This document shows positions 1 through 9,051 of a DNA stretch of 64,000 bases, piece by piece (the first letter of the stretch is position 1; each line of letters opens with the position of its first letter). The notes beneath the pieces are model-generated. The model did not search any database. It saw nothing but the letters and a program-made list of their open reading frames with translations, and was not told the origin of the DNA. This DNA is from Chitinophaga pinensis. Its GTDB lineage: Bacteria > Bacteroidota > Bacteroidia > Chitinophagales > Chitinophagaceae. The stretch is taken from assembly GCA_945878115.1 (NCBI GenBank), contig CAMDVD010000001.1, positions 62,001 to 126,000 of the forward strand, read 5' to 3'. The position numbers and the translations under genes were made by a program.

Positions 1-462
1 GCAGCAGCATTATCCGGTAGTTATGCTACACAAACTAAAGCGGTGAAAGAGCTATTCACTTTACCTTATTTTCCAACTGGTGCATTTGTTTTGAGCGCTA
101 GTGTTCCCATCTATGATGGTAATACACGAAAGGCTAAAATGAATCAAGCGAAATTGAATATGTTGAAAAATGACAATGATTTAATGGCAGCACAACAAGG
201 TATAGAATTGGAAGTAAGCAATGCATTCGTTCAATTGCGAAATAGTATTACTTCACTAGAAAATCAAAAAAACAATATAGAATTGGCACAAAAAATCTAT
301 ACCATTGCACAAACAAAATATAAAGAAGGTGTCGGCACAAATATTGAAATTATTCAGTCCGAAACGGCTTTGAAAGATGCACAAACCAATTATTATAATT
401 CCATGTTTGAAGCAATCATTGCAAAAATTGATTATCAAAAAGCGCTTGGCATTTTGAAATAA
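1..462 (+). CDS. TolC-family outer membrane efflux protein, C-terminal part (5' end outside window)
   Basis: The frame is open from base 1 and stops at 462, so only about the last 153 residues are visible; the GTG at 43 is internal, not a start. The piece is a long, Gln/Asn/Lys-rich amphipathic helix pair ending in the family-typical pattern: Y-K-E-G-V-G-T-N-I-E-I-I-Q-S-E, then a helix with regularly spaced Ala/Leu, and a final A-L-G-I-L. TolC/OEP proteins form trimeric channels across the outer membrane and periplasm. The membrane-fusion protein (576) and RND pump (1863) follow on the same strand, so this is the exit duct of a three-part exporter. The substrate cannot be told from sequence. 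Confidence 0.85.
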   Translation, partial: AAALSGSYATQTKAVKELFTLPYFPTGAFVLSASVPIYDGNTRKAKMNQAKLNMLKNDNDLMAAQQGIELEVSNAFVQLRNSITSLENQKNNIELAQKIYTIAQTKYKEGVGTNIEIIQSETALKDAQTNYYNSMFEAIIAKIDYQKALGILK

Positions 463-575
463 TATTCTATTCATCTGGACTTCTCGCAAATAATATTAAA
501 TTATAGTTCAGACCAAAATTACTATGCCCATAAACCCCAAACGAAACATTCAATAAAACACATCAACCATACAAT

Positions 576-1700
576 ATGAAACAATCATTGATTAAAATAA
601 CTTCACTTGCTTTTGGCTCCATTCTATTTTTTGCAGCATGCGGAGATAATAAAGAAAATAAAGATCCCAAAAAAGCATTGGCAGATTTAAAGAAACAGCA
701 AAAGGAATTACAAACTAAAATTGCTGCCTTAGAAGAAAAGAATGGCGGTAAAGACAGTGTGCGAAAAGTGGCTGTATTCGTGACTTCTATGCAAACAAGC
801 ACATTCAATAATTATGTGGATGTGCAAGGCAAAGTAGATATTGATGAGGTCGTAAATGCTATTCCTGAAACCCCAGGTATAATCAGTGAAATTACGGTAA
901 CACAAGGGCAACATGTAAGCAAAGGTCAAATTGTGGCACGACTTCGCGCTGAGAGTGTAGACAAAGGCATTGATGAATTGGATCAACAAATTTCGTTCTC
1001 TAAGATATTATATGATAAACAACAAAGCCTTTGGAACCAAGGAATAGGTACAGAAATTCAATTGCTTTCTGCGAAAAATCAATACGAGGCATTATTAAAA
1101 AAGAAACAATCCATACTAACTACAAGGGGTACTTTTAATGTGTATTCTCCAATAAGTGGTGTGGTAGATGCCATCGATGCAAGAGTTGGTCAGTCTTATG
1201 CATCACCTATAAATCCGCCATTGATTAGAATTATCAATACAGGGAAATTAAAGATCAAAGCAGACATTGCAGAGAATTATGCATCCATTGTAAAGACTGG
1301 TAATATGGTGAAAGTAATTTTCCCTGATATACAGGATACATTGATTACCAAAATTAGCTATGCAGAGCATATGATTAATAATGTATCGAGAACTTATGCC
1401 ACCTATATCCCATTGCCTACTAATGCTAAGTATCAGCCCAATATGATAGCGCAAGTAAAAATCGCAACGTATCAAAATCCAAAAGCATTTGTATTACCAG
1501 CGTCTGTGATTCAAAAAACAGAACAAGGAAATTTTGTATATATCATGGATGAAAACAACAAGGCAAAATTATTGCAAGTACAAATTGGTAATACCTATGA
1601 AGGAAAAGTAGAAATCATCAGTGGTTTGGCACTTGGCGAAAAAGTAGTTACGACAGGCTATGAAGAATTGAACGAAGGCGATTTTTTAGTTAATCAATAA
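576..1700 (+). CDS. RND efflux periplasmic adaptor (membrane fusion protein), lipoprotein
   Basis: 374 residues. The N-terminus is a lipoprotein signal (MKQSLIKITSLAFGSILFF, then AAC), so the adaptor should be anchored by lipid at Cys22. Residues about 30-60 are a Lys/Glu/Gln-rich coiled coil lying before the lipoyl domain, which is longer than in classic AcrA. A biotinyl-lipoyl-like half motif (G-I-I-S-E-I-T-V-T-Q-G-Q-H-V-S-K-G-Q) sits near residues 105-125, followed by a hairpin, a second lipoyl half (Y-S-P-I-S-G-V-V), a beta-barrel region and a membrane-proximal domain (L-A-L-G-E-K-V-V-T-T-G). It bridges the TolC-like and RND partners. The ATG at 576 is the only start that gives an intact signal peptide. 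Confidence 0.9.
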   Translation: MKQSLIKITSLAFGSILFFAACGDNKENKDPKKALADLKKQQKELQTKIAALEEKNGGKDSVRKVAVFVTSMQTSTFNNYVDVQGKVDIDEVVNAIPETPGIISEITVTQGQHVSKGQIVARLRAESVDKGIDELDQQISFSKILYDKQQSLWNQGIGTEIQLLSAKNQYEALLKKKQSILTTRGTFNVYSPISGVVDAIDARVGQSYASPINPPLIRIINTGKLKIKADIAENYASIVKTGNMVKVIFPDIQDTLITKISYAEHMINNVSRTYATYIPLPTNAKYQPNMIAQVKIATYQNPKAFVLPASVIQKTEQGNFVYIMDENNKAKLLQVQIGNTYEGKVEIISGLALGEKVVTTGYEELNEGDFLVNQ

Positions 1701-1862
1701 ATGACATTAGCATCTGCGTAATTTCAAATTTGACGATTCGGCAATTTGATTATTTGATAATAGAAGTCATTTTTTAAAAAAGTTGAATTGCCAAAATTAT
1801 TGAATTGAGCAGCTGTAAAAAACAAACACCGATAAATCATTCACAACAATCCCAACCATCCT

Positions 1863-4800
1863 ATGAAATTTAATCCGTCTACATGGTCTATCAATAACAG
1901 AACCAGTGTATATATTCTCACCATTATTATTACTGCATTTGGATTATTGAGTTATCTCAATTTGCCTAAAGAGCAATTCCCTGAGGTGAAATTTCCGCAA
2001 ATCATTGTCCAAACCATTTATCCGGGTACTTCACCAGAAAATATGGAGAATTTGGTTTCTAAGCCAATCGAAAAACAACTCAAGAATATTTCTGGTTTAA
2101 AAAAATTAACTAGTAATTCCTTTCAAGATTTTTCGGTGGTGACTGCTGAATTCAATACGGATGTAAAAGTGCCTAAGGCAAAACAAGACGTAAAAGATGC
2201 AGTCGATAAAGCCAAGGCAGACGTGAATGGACTACCAAAAAATTTACCTAATGAGCCACAAGTGATGGATATTGATGTATCCGAATTTCCAATTCGTTTT
2301 GTCAATATATCTGGAAATTTTGATGTGAATCGTTTGGAGAAATATGCAGATAGAATTAAAGATGAAATTGAAGGACTTAAAGAAATAAAGCGTGTAGACA
2401 AAGTTGGCGGCTTAGATAGAGAAATACAAATCAATGTAGATTTATTTAAAATGCAAGCTGCTCAACTTTCTTTTAGAGATATTCAAAATGCCATCGCTTA
2501 TGAAAATATTGAAGCCACTCCGGGCATCGTAAAAGTAGAAGGTGAGCAAAGAATTATTAGTCTGAAAAAAGTATTTAAAACAGCAGATGAAATTGGCAAT
2601 GTAGTAGTAAAAAATCCACAAGGGGCAAGTATTTATTTGCATGATATTGCCGAAATAAAAGACACATATAAGGAGCAAGAAAGTTTTGCTAGATTAAACA
2701 CGAAGAATGTAATAACCCTGAATATTATTAAAGCGAGTGGTAAAAATTTGATTGATGCTTCAGAAAAAATTGATACCATTATTCAACATTTACAAAAATC
2801 GGAATTGCCAAAAGAACTCAGTGTAGTGGTTACTGGCGATCAATCAGATAAAACCAAAACGACTTTACATGATTTAATCAATACCATCATTATTGGTTTC
2901 GTTTTAGTAACATTTATTTTATTATTCTTCATGGGAACAACCAATGCATTATTTGTTGCTATGTCGGTTCCATTATCTTGTGCTATTGCATTTATTTTAT
3001 TGCCAACGATTGGCTTCACTTTAAACATGATTGTATTGTTTGCATTTTTGTTGGCATTAGGAATTGTTGTGGATGATGCTATTGTGGTTATTGAAAATTC
3101 GCATCGTATTTTTCATGATGAAAAAATACCAATTAAAGATGCGGTGAAGAAAGCCACTGGTGAAGTATTCTGGCCTGTACTTTCTGGTACCATCACAACA
3201 CTTTTACCTTTTATTCCTTTGGCATTTTGGAAAGGAGTTATTGGAAGTTTCATGATTTATTTACCGATTACTCTAATTATAACTTTAGTTGCATCATTGC
3301 TAGTTGCTTACTTTATTAATCCAGTTTTTGCAGTTGATTTTATGAAGGATAATGAATATGATGGCAAGAAAAAAATTAAATGGGCTAAGGGTACAACTAT
3401 AGTTTCCATTTTATTCATGTGCATTGGTATAATAGCGCATGTGGCTGGATTTCATGGTTTCGGCAATTTTGTTGTTGTCTTATTTCTGTTATTCTTGTTG
3501 AATAAATTTGTATTGGTAAAAGTGATTTATGCCTTTCAACATAAAGTTTGGCCTACAGTTGTGAAATCTTATCTGCGATTGCTTTCATGGAGTTTAGACC
3601 ACAGGTCTATTCCAATGGCTTCAGTGATTGGATTGTTTATTTTGTCTTTTGCATTAATTATTGCGAAGCCACCAAAAACGGTTTTCTTTCCAGGTGCAGA
3701 ACCTAATTTTACGTATGTGTATTTGACTATGCCAGAAGGTACAGATCAAAACAAAACGAATGATATATTAAAGCAATTAGAAACAAAAGTATATGAGGCT
3801 TTGGATATTGATGTGGCTAAGAATAAATTTAATCCAGTGGTTACCTCTGTTATTTCCAATGTGAAGGTGGGTGCTACAGATCAAAATAGTGGTGAAATTG
3901 GCGACTATCCTAATCGTGGAAAAATTACAATTTCCTTTGTTCCTTTTGAAAAAAGAAATGGTGTAAGTACAAAGTCATTATTAGAAAAAGTGAGAGCCAA
4001 TGTAAAAAATATTCCAGGCACTAAAATTACAGTGGATCAGGAAAGTAGTGGACCTCCAACTGCAAAGCCTATATTGATTGAGCTTACTGGAGAGAATTTG
4101 GATTCATTGATTACAACTTCTAAACGATTAAAAAACTTTTTAGACAATAAACAAATTGCTGGTGTGGAAGAATTAAAAAGTGACTTCCAAGCAAACAAAC
4201 CAGAAATTGTTTTTGATCTTTCACGAGCTCGTATGAATACCGAAGGCATAAGTACAGGTATGATAGCTAGTGATTTGCGTACTGCTATGTTTGGTTCTGA
4301 AATTTCACGTTTCAAAGATGCAAATGACGATTATCCAATTACGCTACGATTAAATAGTGAACAAAGAAATAATATTGATGTGGTTAAAAATATCAATATG
4401 ACTTACCGAGATATGGGGATGGGTGGTGCAATTCGACAAGTGCCAATAGGAAGTTTTGTTGATTTGAAGTATGGTAATACTTATGGTGGAATTAAACGTA
4501 AAGACGAGAAGCGAATTATTTCTCTTTCTTCTAATGTATTGAGTGAATTTAATGCCAATGAAGTAGTAGCACAAATTCAATCAGAGATAGATCAATTTAA
4601 TGCACCGAGTGGCGTGAATATTCGAATGGGTGGTGAGCAAGAAGAACAAAAGGAAACGGGTATATTTTTGATCAGTGCATTTGGGATTGCGTTTCTATTA
4701 ATCATTTTAGTATTGATTATTCAATTCAATTCTATTTCCAGAACGGTGATAATTTTCAGTGAAATATTTTTAAGTATCATTGGCGTCTTGTTGGGCACTT

Positions 4801-5240
4801 GGATATTTAATATGCAGTTTGTTATTATCATGACTGGTATTGGTATCGTCGCGTTGGCGGGCATTGTAGTTCGAAATGGTATTTTATTAATAGAATTTAC
4901 AGATATCAAATTGGCAGAAGGTATGTCGCCTAAAGATGCATTGATGGAAGCAGGTCGAACAAGGATGACGCCGGTATTGCTCACTGCATTTGCAACCATG
5001 TTGGGCTTATTGCCATTAGCTGTAGGACTCAATATAGATTTCGCATTGTTATTTCAAACGGGCAATCCACATATCTTCTTCGGTGGCGATAGTGTTGCTT
5101 TTTGGGGACCACTTTCATGGACTATGATTTTTGGTTTAGGCTTCGCCACTTTGATTACATTGATTATCGTTCCTGTGATGATGTTAATGGCTTTGAGTAG
5201 AAAGGAGAAGATAATGAAGTCTCTGGCAAGTAGAAAGTAG
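1863..5240 (+). CDS. RND-family efflux transporter permease (AcrB/HAE-like)
   Basis: 1125 residues, the size of an RND pump. It has the expected order of TM1, large periplasmic loop, TM2-6, a cytoplasmic linker with extra hydrophobic segments, a second loop and TM8-12. The proton-relay pair is visible in L-G-I-V-V-D-D-A-I-V-V-I-E-N near residues 399-412. The C-terminal half contains G-I-G-I-V-A-L-A-G-I-V-V-R-N-G-I and F-G-G-D-S-V-A-F-W-G-P. It would take substrate from the periplasm or inner leaflet and pass it through the adaptor (576) and TolC-like channel (1). The subclass (drug versus metal) is not certain. Its last codons (S-R-K, stop) merge into the GTAG-type repeat tract that follows. 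Confidence 0.93.
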   Translation: MKFNPSTWSINNRTSVYILTIIITAFGLLSYLNLPKEQFPEVKFPQIIVQTIYPGTSPENMENLVSKPIEKQLKNISGLKKLTSNSFQDFSVVTAEFNTDVKVPKAKQDVKDAVDKAKADVNGLPKNLPNEPQVMDIDVSEFPIRFVNISGNFDVNRLEKYADRIKDEIEGLKEIKRVDKVGGLDREIQINVDLFKMQAAQLSFRDIQNAIAYENIEATPGIVKVEGEQRIISLKKVFKTADEIGNVVVKNPQGASIYLHDIAEIKDTYKEQESFARLNTKNVITLNIIKASGKNLIDASEKIDTIIQHLQKSELPKELSVVVTGDQSDKTKTTLHDLINTIIIGFVLVTFILLFFMGTTNALFVAMSVPLSCAIAFILLPTIGFTLNMIVLFAFLLALGIVVDDAIVVIENSHRIFHDEKIPIKDAVKKATGEVFWPVLSGTITTLLPFIPLAFWKGVIGSFMIYLPITLIITLVASLLVAYFINPVFAVDFMKDNEYDGKKKIKWAKGTTIVSILFMCIGIIAHVAGFHGFGNFVVVLFLLFLLNKFVLVKVIYAFQHKVWPTVVKSYLRLLSWSLDHRSIPMASVIGLFILSFALIIAKPPKTVFFPGAEPNFTYVYLTMPEGTDQNKTNDILKQLETKVYEALDIDVAKNKFNPVVTSVISNVKVGATDQNSGEIGDYPNRGKITISFVPFEKRNGVSTKSLLEKVRANVKNIPGTKITVDQESSGPPTAKPILIELTGENLDSLITTSKRLKNFLDNKQIAGVEELKSDFQANKPEIVFDLSRARMNTEGISTGMIASDLRTAMFGSEISRFKDANDDYPITLRLNSEQRNNIDVVKNINMTYRDMGMGGAIRQVPIGSFVDLKYGNTYGGIKRKDEKRIISLSSNVLSEFNANEVVAQIQSEIDQFNAPSGVNIRMGGEQEEQKETGIFLISAFGIAFLLIILVLIIQFNSISRTVIIFSEIFLSIIGVLLGTWIFNMQFVIIMTGIGIVALAGIVVRNGILLIEFTDIKLAEGMSPKDALMEAGRTRMTPVLLTAFATMLGLLPLAVGLNIDFALLFQTGNPHIFFGGDSVAFWGPLSWTMIFGLGFATLITLIIVPVMMLMALSRKEKIMKSLASRK

Positions 5241-5490
5241 TGAGTAATTAGAATTATGATGTTAGGCATAAAGCGTAAGTATTTTTAGTAGTTATAAGTC
5301 ATAAGGCGTAAGTAGTAAGGCGTAAGTAGTGTAGATCATAAAGGGCGGCATATCCCAGCGAGGTGGCATCGCCCCTCATGTATATCGAAATTTTGTTAAG
5401 AATCAATATTAGAAAGTCAAAAGTAGAAAGTCGTAAGTAAGTCTTTGGGATTTGGAATTTGACCCTTGGAATTTTCACCTTTGGAATTTC
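5217..5490 (+). repeat. Degenerate GTAG / GGCGTAAG / GGAATTTG tract downstream of the RND gene
   Basis: Starting inside the last codons of the RND gene, the sequence repeats purine-rich words: AAGTAGAAAGTAGTGAGTAA, then several versions of AAGTCATAAGGCGTAAGTAG (5300-5333), then AGAAAGTCAAAAGTAGAAAG (5410-5435), and finally a GGAATTT block (5450-5490). The order and orientation match tracts at 19.86, 39.9, 54.07, 55.15 and 61.5 kb. A GC-rich stretch at 5343-5377 (GGGCGGCAT to CATCGCCCC) could form an imperfect hairpin inside the tract. No gene is seen between 5241 and 5562. Confidence 0.7.
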
Positions 5491-5491
5491 G

Positions 5492-5541
5492 AAAAGTAAT
5501 TCTAATCTTTAATAGTTTTATTGAAGATTGGAATTACTTTT
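5492..5541. promoter_or_regulatory. Long inverted repeat (18-nt arms, 14-nt loop) just before a small ORF
   Basis: The left arm at 5492-5509 (AAAAGTAATTCTAATCTT) and the right arm at 5524-5541 (AAGATTGGAATTACTTTT) are complementary except for one position. The hairpin ends 21 nt before the ATG at 5563. It is AT-rich and has no clean U-run beyond the arm. It could be a bidirectional terminator closing the efflux operon, or a 5'-leader structure of the small gene. Confidence 0.55.
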
Positions 5542-5562
5542 ATAGAAGTAAATACATAAACA

Positions 5563-5775
5563 ATGGCAACAGTCAACCCAGAATTTAAAAATCAATTTGT
5601 AGTCAAATATTTAGAACTACAGCTAGCCGGATTAGAGCAATACGCAAAATATTTAAATCAACAACTCAAGCTATCAGGCAAACATGATAATTGGGAAGCC
5701 TACAAAAAATATATTGAAAAGGAAATTATTCGAAATGATAAGAAGATTGTTGATACCAAAGAGAAATTGAAATAA
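5563..5775 (+). CDS. Small charged helical protein of unknown function
   Basis: 70 residues, ATG start. It has no signal peptide or membrane segment. The composition is rich in Lys, Gln, Leu and Tyr, with a predicted continuous helix from about residue 14 (Y-L-E-L-Q-L-A-G-L-E-Q) to the C-terminus, so a small coiled-coil or helical-hairpin protein is likely. I do not recognise a family. It stands alone between the efflux operon (same strand) and the convergent adhesin gene, with a strong hairpin directly upstream. The coding call rests on an open frame with sensible composition and a good ATG. It could be spurious, but the lack of a competing longer frame supports it. Confidence 0.55.
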   Translation: MATVNPEFKNQFVVKYLELQLAGLEQYAKYLNQQLKLSGKHDNWEAYKKYIEKEIIRNDKKIVDTKEKLK

Positions 5776-5834
5776 TCAAGTGCAAGTCATTTGCAATTTT
5801 GTTTGATCTATTTGGCAATCACTGCCAACGTTTT

Positions 5835-8800
5835 TTACCGTACTAAAATGACATCCCCTTTTAATAACTCTACATCATTATGCAACGGGCATTTGTAACG
5901 AGCTATATAAAAGTAAGTATCTAATTCGCAATCGGTACCATGAAATTTACCGTCCCAGCCGTCCGTGATATCTGTAGTTCTGAAAACCATTTGTCCCCAA
6001 CGATTATACACTTCTAATGAAATAAATGAAATTCGACCATAACGAATTACTCTGAAAATATCATTTCGAGAATCGTTGTTTGGTGAAAAAGCATTTGGCA
6101 AATTGACTTCACAACAAGGATTATATTCAACCACAAATTGTGTTGAATCTGTACACCCTAATGAGTCTTTGATATACACATATTGCAGTCCATAATTCAA
6201 GTTAGAAACTACAGACCCAGTTAAAGGAGAGCCACTCCATGCATAAGAGTAAGGTCCAATTCCGCCAATAGGAATTGCCATCGCTTTGCCATCATCACCA
6301 ATTCCATCACAGCTTGCCGGGGTTGAATTGACTTGAACATCCACCACATTAAAGGATTGCAAATCAACTGTAGTATCGCCATAACAACCAAGCGTATCAT
6401 ACACTTCAATATGATAGGAAGTATTGGTTAAGTTGTTTGCATCACTTGTTCCACCATAAGCAATGGAGTTTAAAAAATAATGATATGGTGGGAAACATTC
6501 TTCTGCATGCCAATCCAAATATCCAGTGTAATCACCGGAACAAACTACATTCATCAAGCTGTCTAGATAAATATATGGTCTTCTGTCTGATGGTTTGACA
6601 TAATACTTTCCAGTAGATTTACAGCCGATTGAATCAATCACTTCTACCGTATAATCACCAGGACTTAAATTGGGATAATATTTTGACACGCCAACACTTG
6701 CGCCATTTAAAGAAAATTGTAATGGATTAATACCATAAGCCGATGTAACGGTAATAGCACCATCATTTACATTTTTACAACTTTGGTCTTTAATGCCAAC
6801 GAGTAAAAGTTGTAAAGTAGTATCTGGTTCTGTTACAAAAACTAAGGTATCATCAATACATCCATTTGCATCTTTAGCTCGAAGCAAATAAGTGTTGGCT
6901 GGCAAGCCTGCAAAAAATCCACTGGACTGATAATTTATTCCATTGATGGAAAAGGTGTAAGGGCTTGTTCCGCCAGATGCGCCTACAGTGATAGTACCAA
7001 TACTATCTCCTTTACATTTATTGGGTGTAGTGCCAAGAAGTAATGCTGTTACGGGTAGTAGAGGTTCAATGACTGTAATTACAGTGTCTTCCATACAGCC
7101 AATATTGTCTGTTACTGCAATGGTGTAAGAACCGATACCTAATGCAGCAAAACTGCTAGACATTCCGTTTGGAATGCTATTGATAGTGTAAGTATATGGT
7201 GCTATTCCACCAGTAACGGATACTGCAATCAGCCCATCGTTCCCATACTTGCAAGTTACATTTTGTACAAAAATATTATTGAAATTCATGTAGCTAGCCG
7301 CATTAAAAATCACCAATGTATCTTTTGTGCAACCATTGAAATCTATAATGTGAATAGTATAGATTCCTTGGTATAAGTTCGTAAAAACATTATTCGAAGT
7401 AAATAAAGAAGTATTGATGGCATAAGAATATGGTGCTTGTCCGCCCGAAACATTAATGGTAATTGAACCATCTGTGGAATTGCTACAAAATGGTGCTGTA
7501 GTTATTAATGAATTCACAATTAATGCTTGAGGTCCTGTAACCGTGATGACAGTATCTTTCTGACAAAATAAACTATCCTTTACATGCACTGTGTATGTGC
7601 CAATGCCAATTGGTGTAAGCACATTAGATGCGTTATACGAGCTTGAATTAAAGGCATATTTTAATGGCCCCAAGCCACCATTTGCATTGACCACAATATT
7701 GCCATTGGTCGAATTATTACAACTAGGACTTGTGTTAATAATTGTATTTAAGATAATCGGGGATGCTGTAGTTATACTCACGACAGTATCTATATAGCAA
7801 CCAATCATATCTTCCACATGAATGGAATAGTTACCGGCTGTTAAACCTGTTTGTATTCCAGAACTCAATGGATTAGCACCATTGAACGTATAGGTTAGTG
7901 GATTATTGATAGAGTTCCCAACGATGTTAATACTTCCATTTGCTGCACCAAGACATATAACAGAGGTATAACTTAAAGTACTCAATGATATAATGGGGTC
8001 TAATACTAAACTCAAAATGGAATCTTTAATGCAACCATTATTATCTTTGATATGCAAGGTGTGGATTCCAGTTGATAAATTACTAAAGGATCCATTGCTT
8101 GTATAAGCTCCTACATCCACTGCATACGTGTAAGGTGCAATGCCCCCTGTACCAGTGAAACTAATTAATCCTGTGCTTGCGCCAAGACAACCTGGTGGTA
8201 CAATATTCATTGCCGAAAATAGTATTGGTAATGGTTGATTGATGAAAATGCTTGTATCTTTTAAACATCCATTTGCATCATGTATAGAAACAGTATGGTT
8301 TCCTGGAGCGACATTTGAGAATATATTATTGGACGAATATCCACCTAGATTTATTTGATATTGATAAGGAGCAACACCTCCAAGTGCTGATGTAGTAATA
8401 GCTCCAGAAGATGAACCGAAACAATTGATAGGTGTTATACTAAAATTTGAAAAAGAAATTGCCAATGGTTCTGACAATACAATAATAGAATCTCTAGAAC
8501 AACCTGCATTGTCTTTCGTATGTAAAGTGTAGGTACCTGCACTCAATCCTGTAAAACTATTAAGGGCAGAAAAGGATCCAGAATTCAATGCGAATTGATA
8601 AGGTGTAGTTCCACCTTGGTCTGTTAGAGTAATACTTCCAGAACTACCGCCATGGCATAAAGGACTTACTACTTGGACTGAGTTAATGAAAAAGTTGCCA
8701 TCATTATTTATACTAATGGTTGTATCCTGTATACAATTTGAGCTATCCTTAATATGAATAACATATATACCAACCGATAAATTATTGAAGGTTGATAATG

Positions 8801-8966
8801 TACCCCAAGCACCTGCATTTAAAGCATATTGATAAGGACTAATACCACCGCTTGCTGTGAAAGAAATACTTCCAGTAGCAGCGCCATTGCACGCAGCATT
8901 TACAATACTTAAACCATTGAATAAAATTTTAGGTGGGTCTAATAAAGTAATGATTGTATCATGCAA
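5835..8966 (-). CDS. SprB-like repeat adhesin, C-terminal portion with gliding-motility CTD
   Basis: 1043 codons from an internal ATG; the frame itself stays open upstream to about 9060, where it joins the 9052-11739 frame through a frameshift. It holds about twelve SprB-type repeats of roughly 80-90 residues. Each opens with a Cys-containing strand, then G-G-x-x-P-Y-x-Y-x-x-N, and closes with G-x-Y-T-x-x-x-K-D-x-x-G-C. The last ~90 residues (N-L-P-N-A-F-S-P-N-N-D, then V-Y-N-R-W-G-Q-M-V-F and D-G-W-D-G) are the gliding-motility-associated CTD, a T9SS sorting signal. The product would be a long, surface-exposed fibre. Family knowledge: SprB of Flavobacterium johnsoniae is the mobile gliding adhesin; whether this copy moves on the surface is inference. 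Confidence 0.9.
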   Translation of the reverse strand: MHDTIITLLDPPKILFNGLSIVNAACNGAATGSISFTASGGISPYQYALNAGAWGTLSTFNNLSVGIYVIHIKDSSNCIQDTTISINNDGNFFINSVQVVSPLCHGGSSGSITLTDQGGTTPYQFALNSGSFSALNSFTGLSAGTYTLHTKDNAGCSRDSIIVLSEPLAISFSNFSITPINCFGSSSGAITTSALGGVAPYQYQINLGGYSSNNIFSNVAPGNHTVSIHDANGCLKDTSIFINQPLPILFSAMNIVPPGCLGASTGLISFTGTGGIAPYTYAVDVGAYTSNGSFSNLSTGIHTLHIKDNNGCIKDSILSLVLDPIISLSTLSYTSVICLGAANGSINIVGNSINNPLTYTFNGANPLSSGIQTGLTAGNYSIHVEDMIGCYIDTVVSITTASPIILNTIINTSPSCNNSTNGNIVVNANGGLGPLKYAFNSSSYNASNVLTPIGIGTYTVHVKDSLFCQKDTVITVTGPQALIVNSLITTAPFCSNSTDGSITINVSGGQAPYSYAINTSLFTSNNVFTNLYQGIYTIHIIDFNGCTKDTLVIFNAASYMNFNNIFVQNVTCKYGNDGLIAVSVTGGIAPYTYTINSIPNGMSSSFAALGIGSYTIAVTDNIGCMEDTVITVIEPLLPVTALLLGTTPNKCKGDSIGTITVGASGGTSPYTFSINGINYQSSGFFAGLPANTYLLRAKDANGCIDDTLVFVTEPDTTLQLLLVGIKDQSCKNVNDGAITVTSAYGINPLQFSLNGASVGVSKYYPNLSPGDYTVEVIDSIGCKSTGKYYVKPSDRRPYIYLDSLMNVVCSGDYTGYLDWHAEECFPPYHYFLNSIAYGGTSDANNLTNTSYHIEVYDTLGCYGDTTVDLQSFNVVDVQVNSTPASCDGIGDDGKAMAIPIGGIGPYSYAWSGSPLTGSVVSNLNYGLQYVYIKDSLGCTDSTQFVVEYNPCCEVNLPNAFSPNNDSRNDIFRVIRYGRISFISLEVYNRWGQMVFRTTDITDGWDGKFHGTDCELDTYFYIARYKCPLHNDVELLKGDVILVR

Positions 8967-9051
8967 ACATCCATTCGCATCTTTTTCATAAATGGTATAG
9001 GTACCTGCTAATAAATTGGACCAACTATGTATACCACCATAAGCACTTGCA

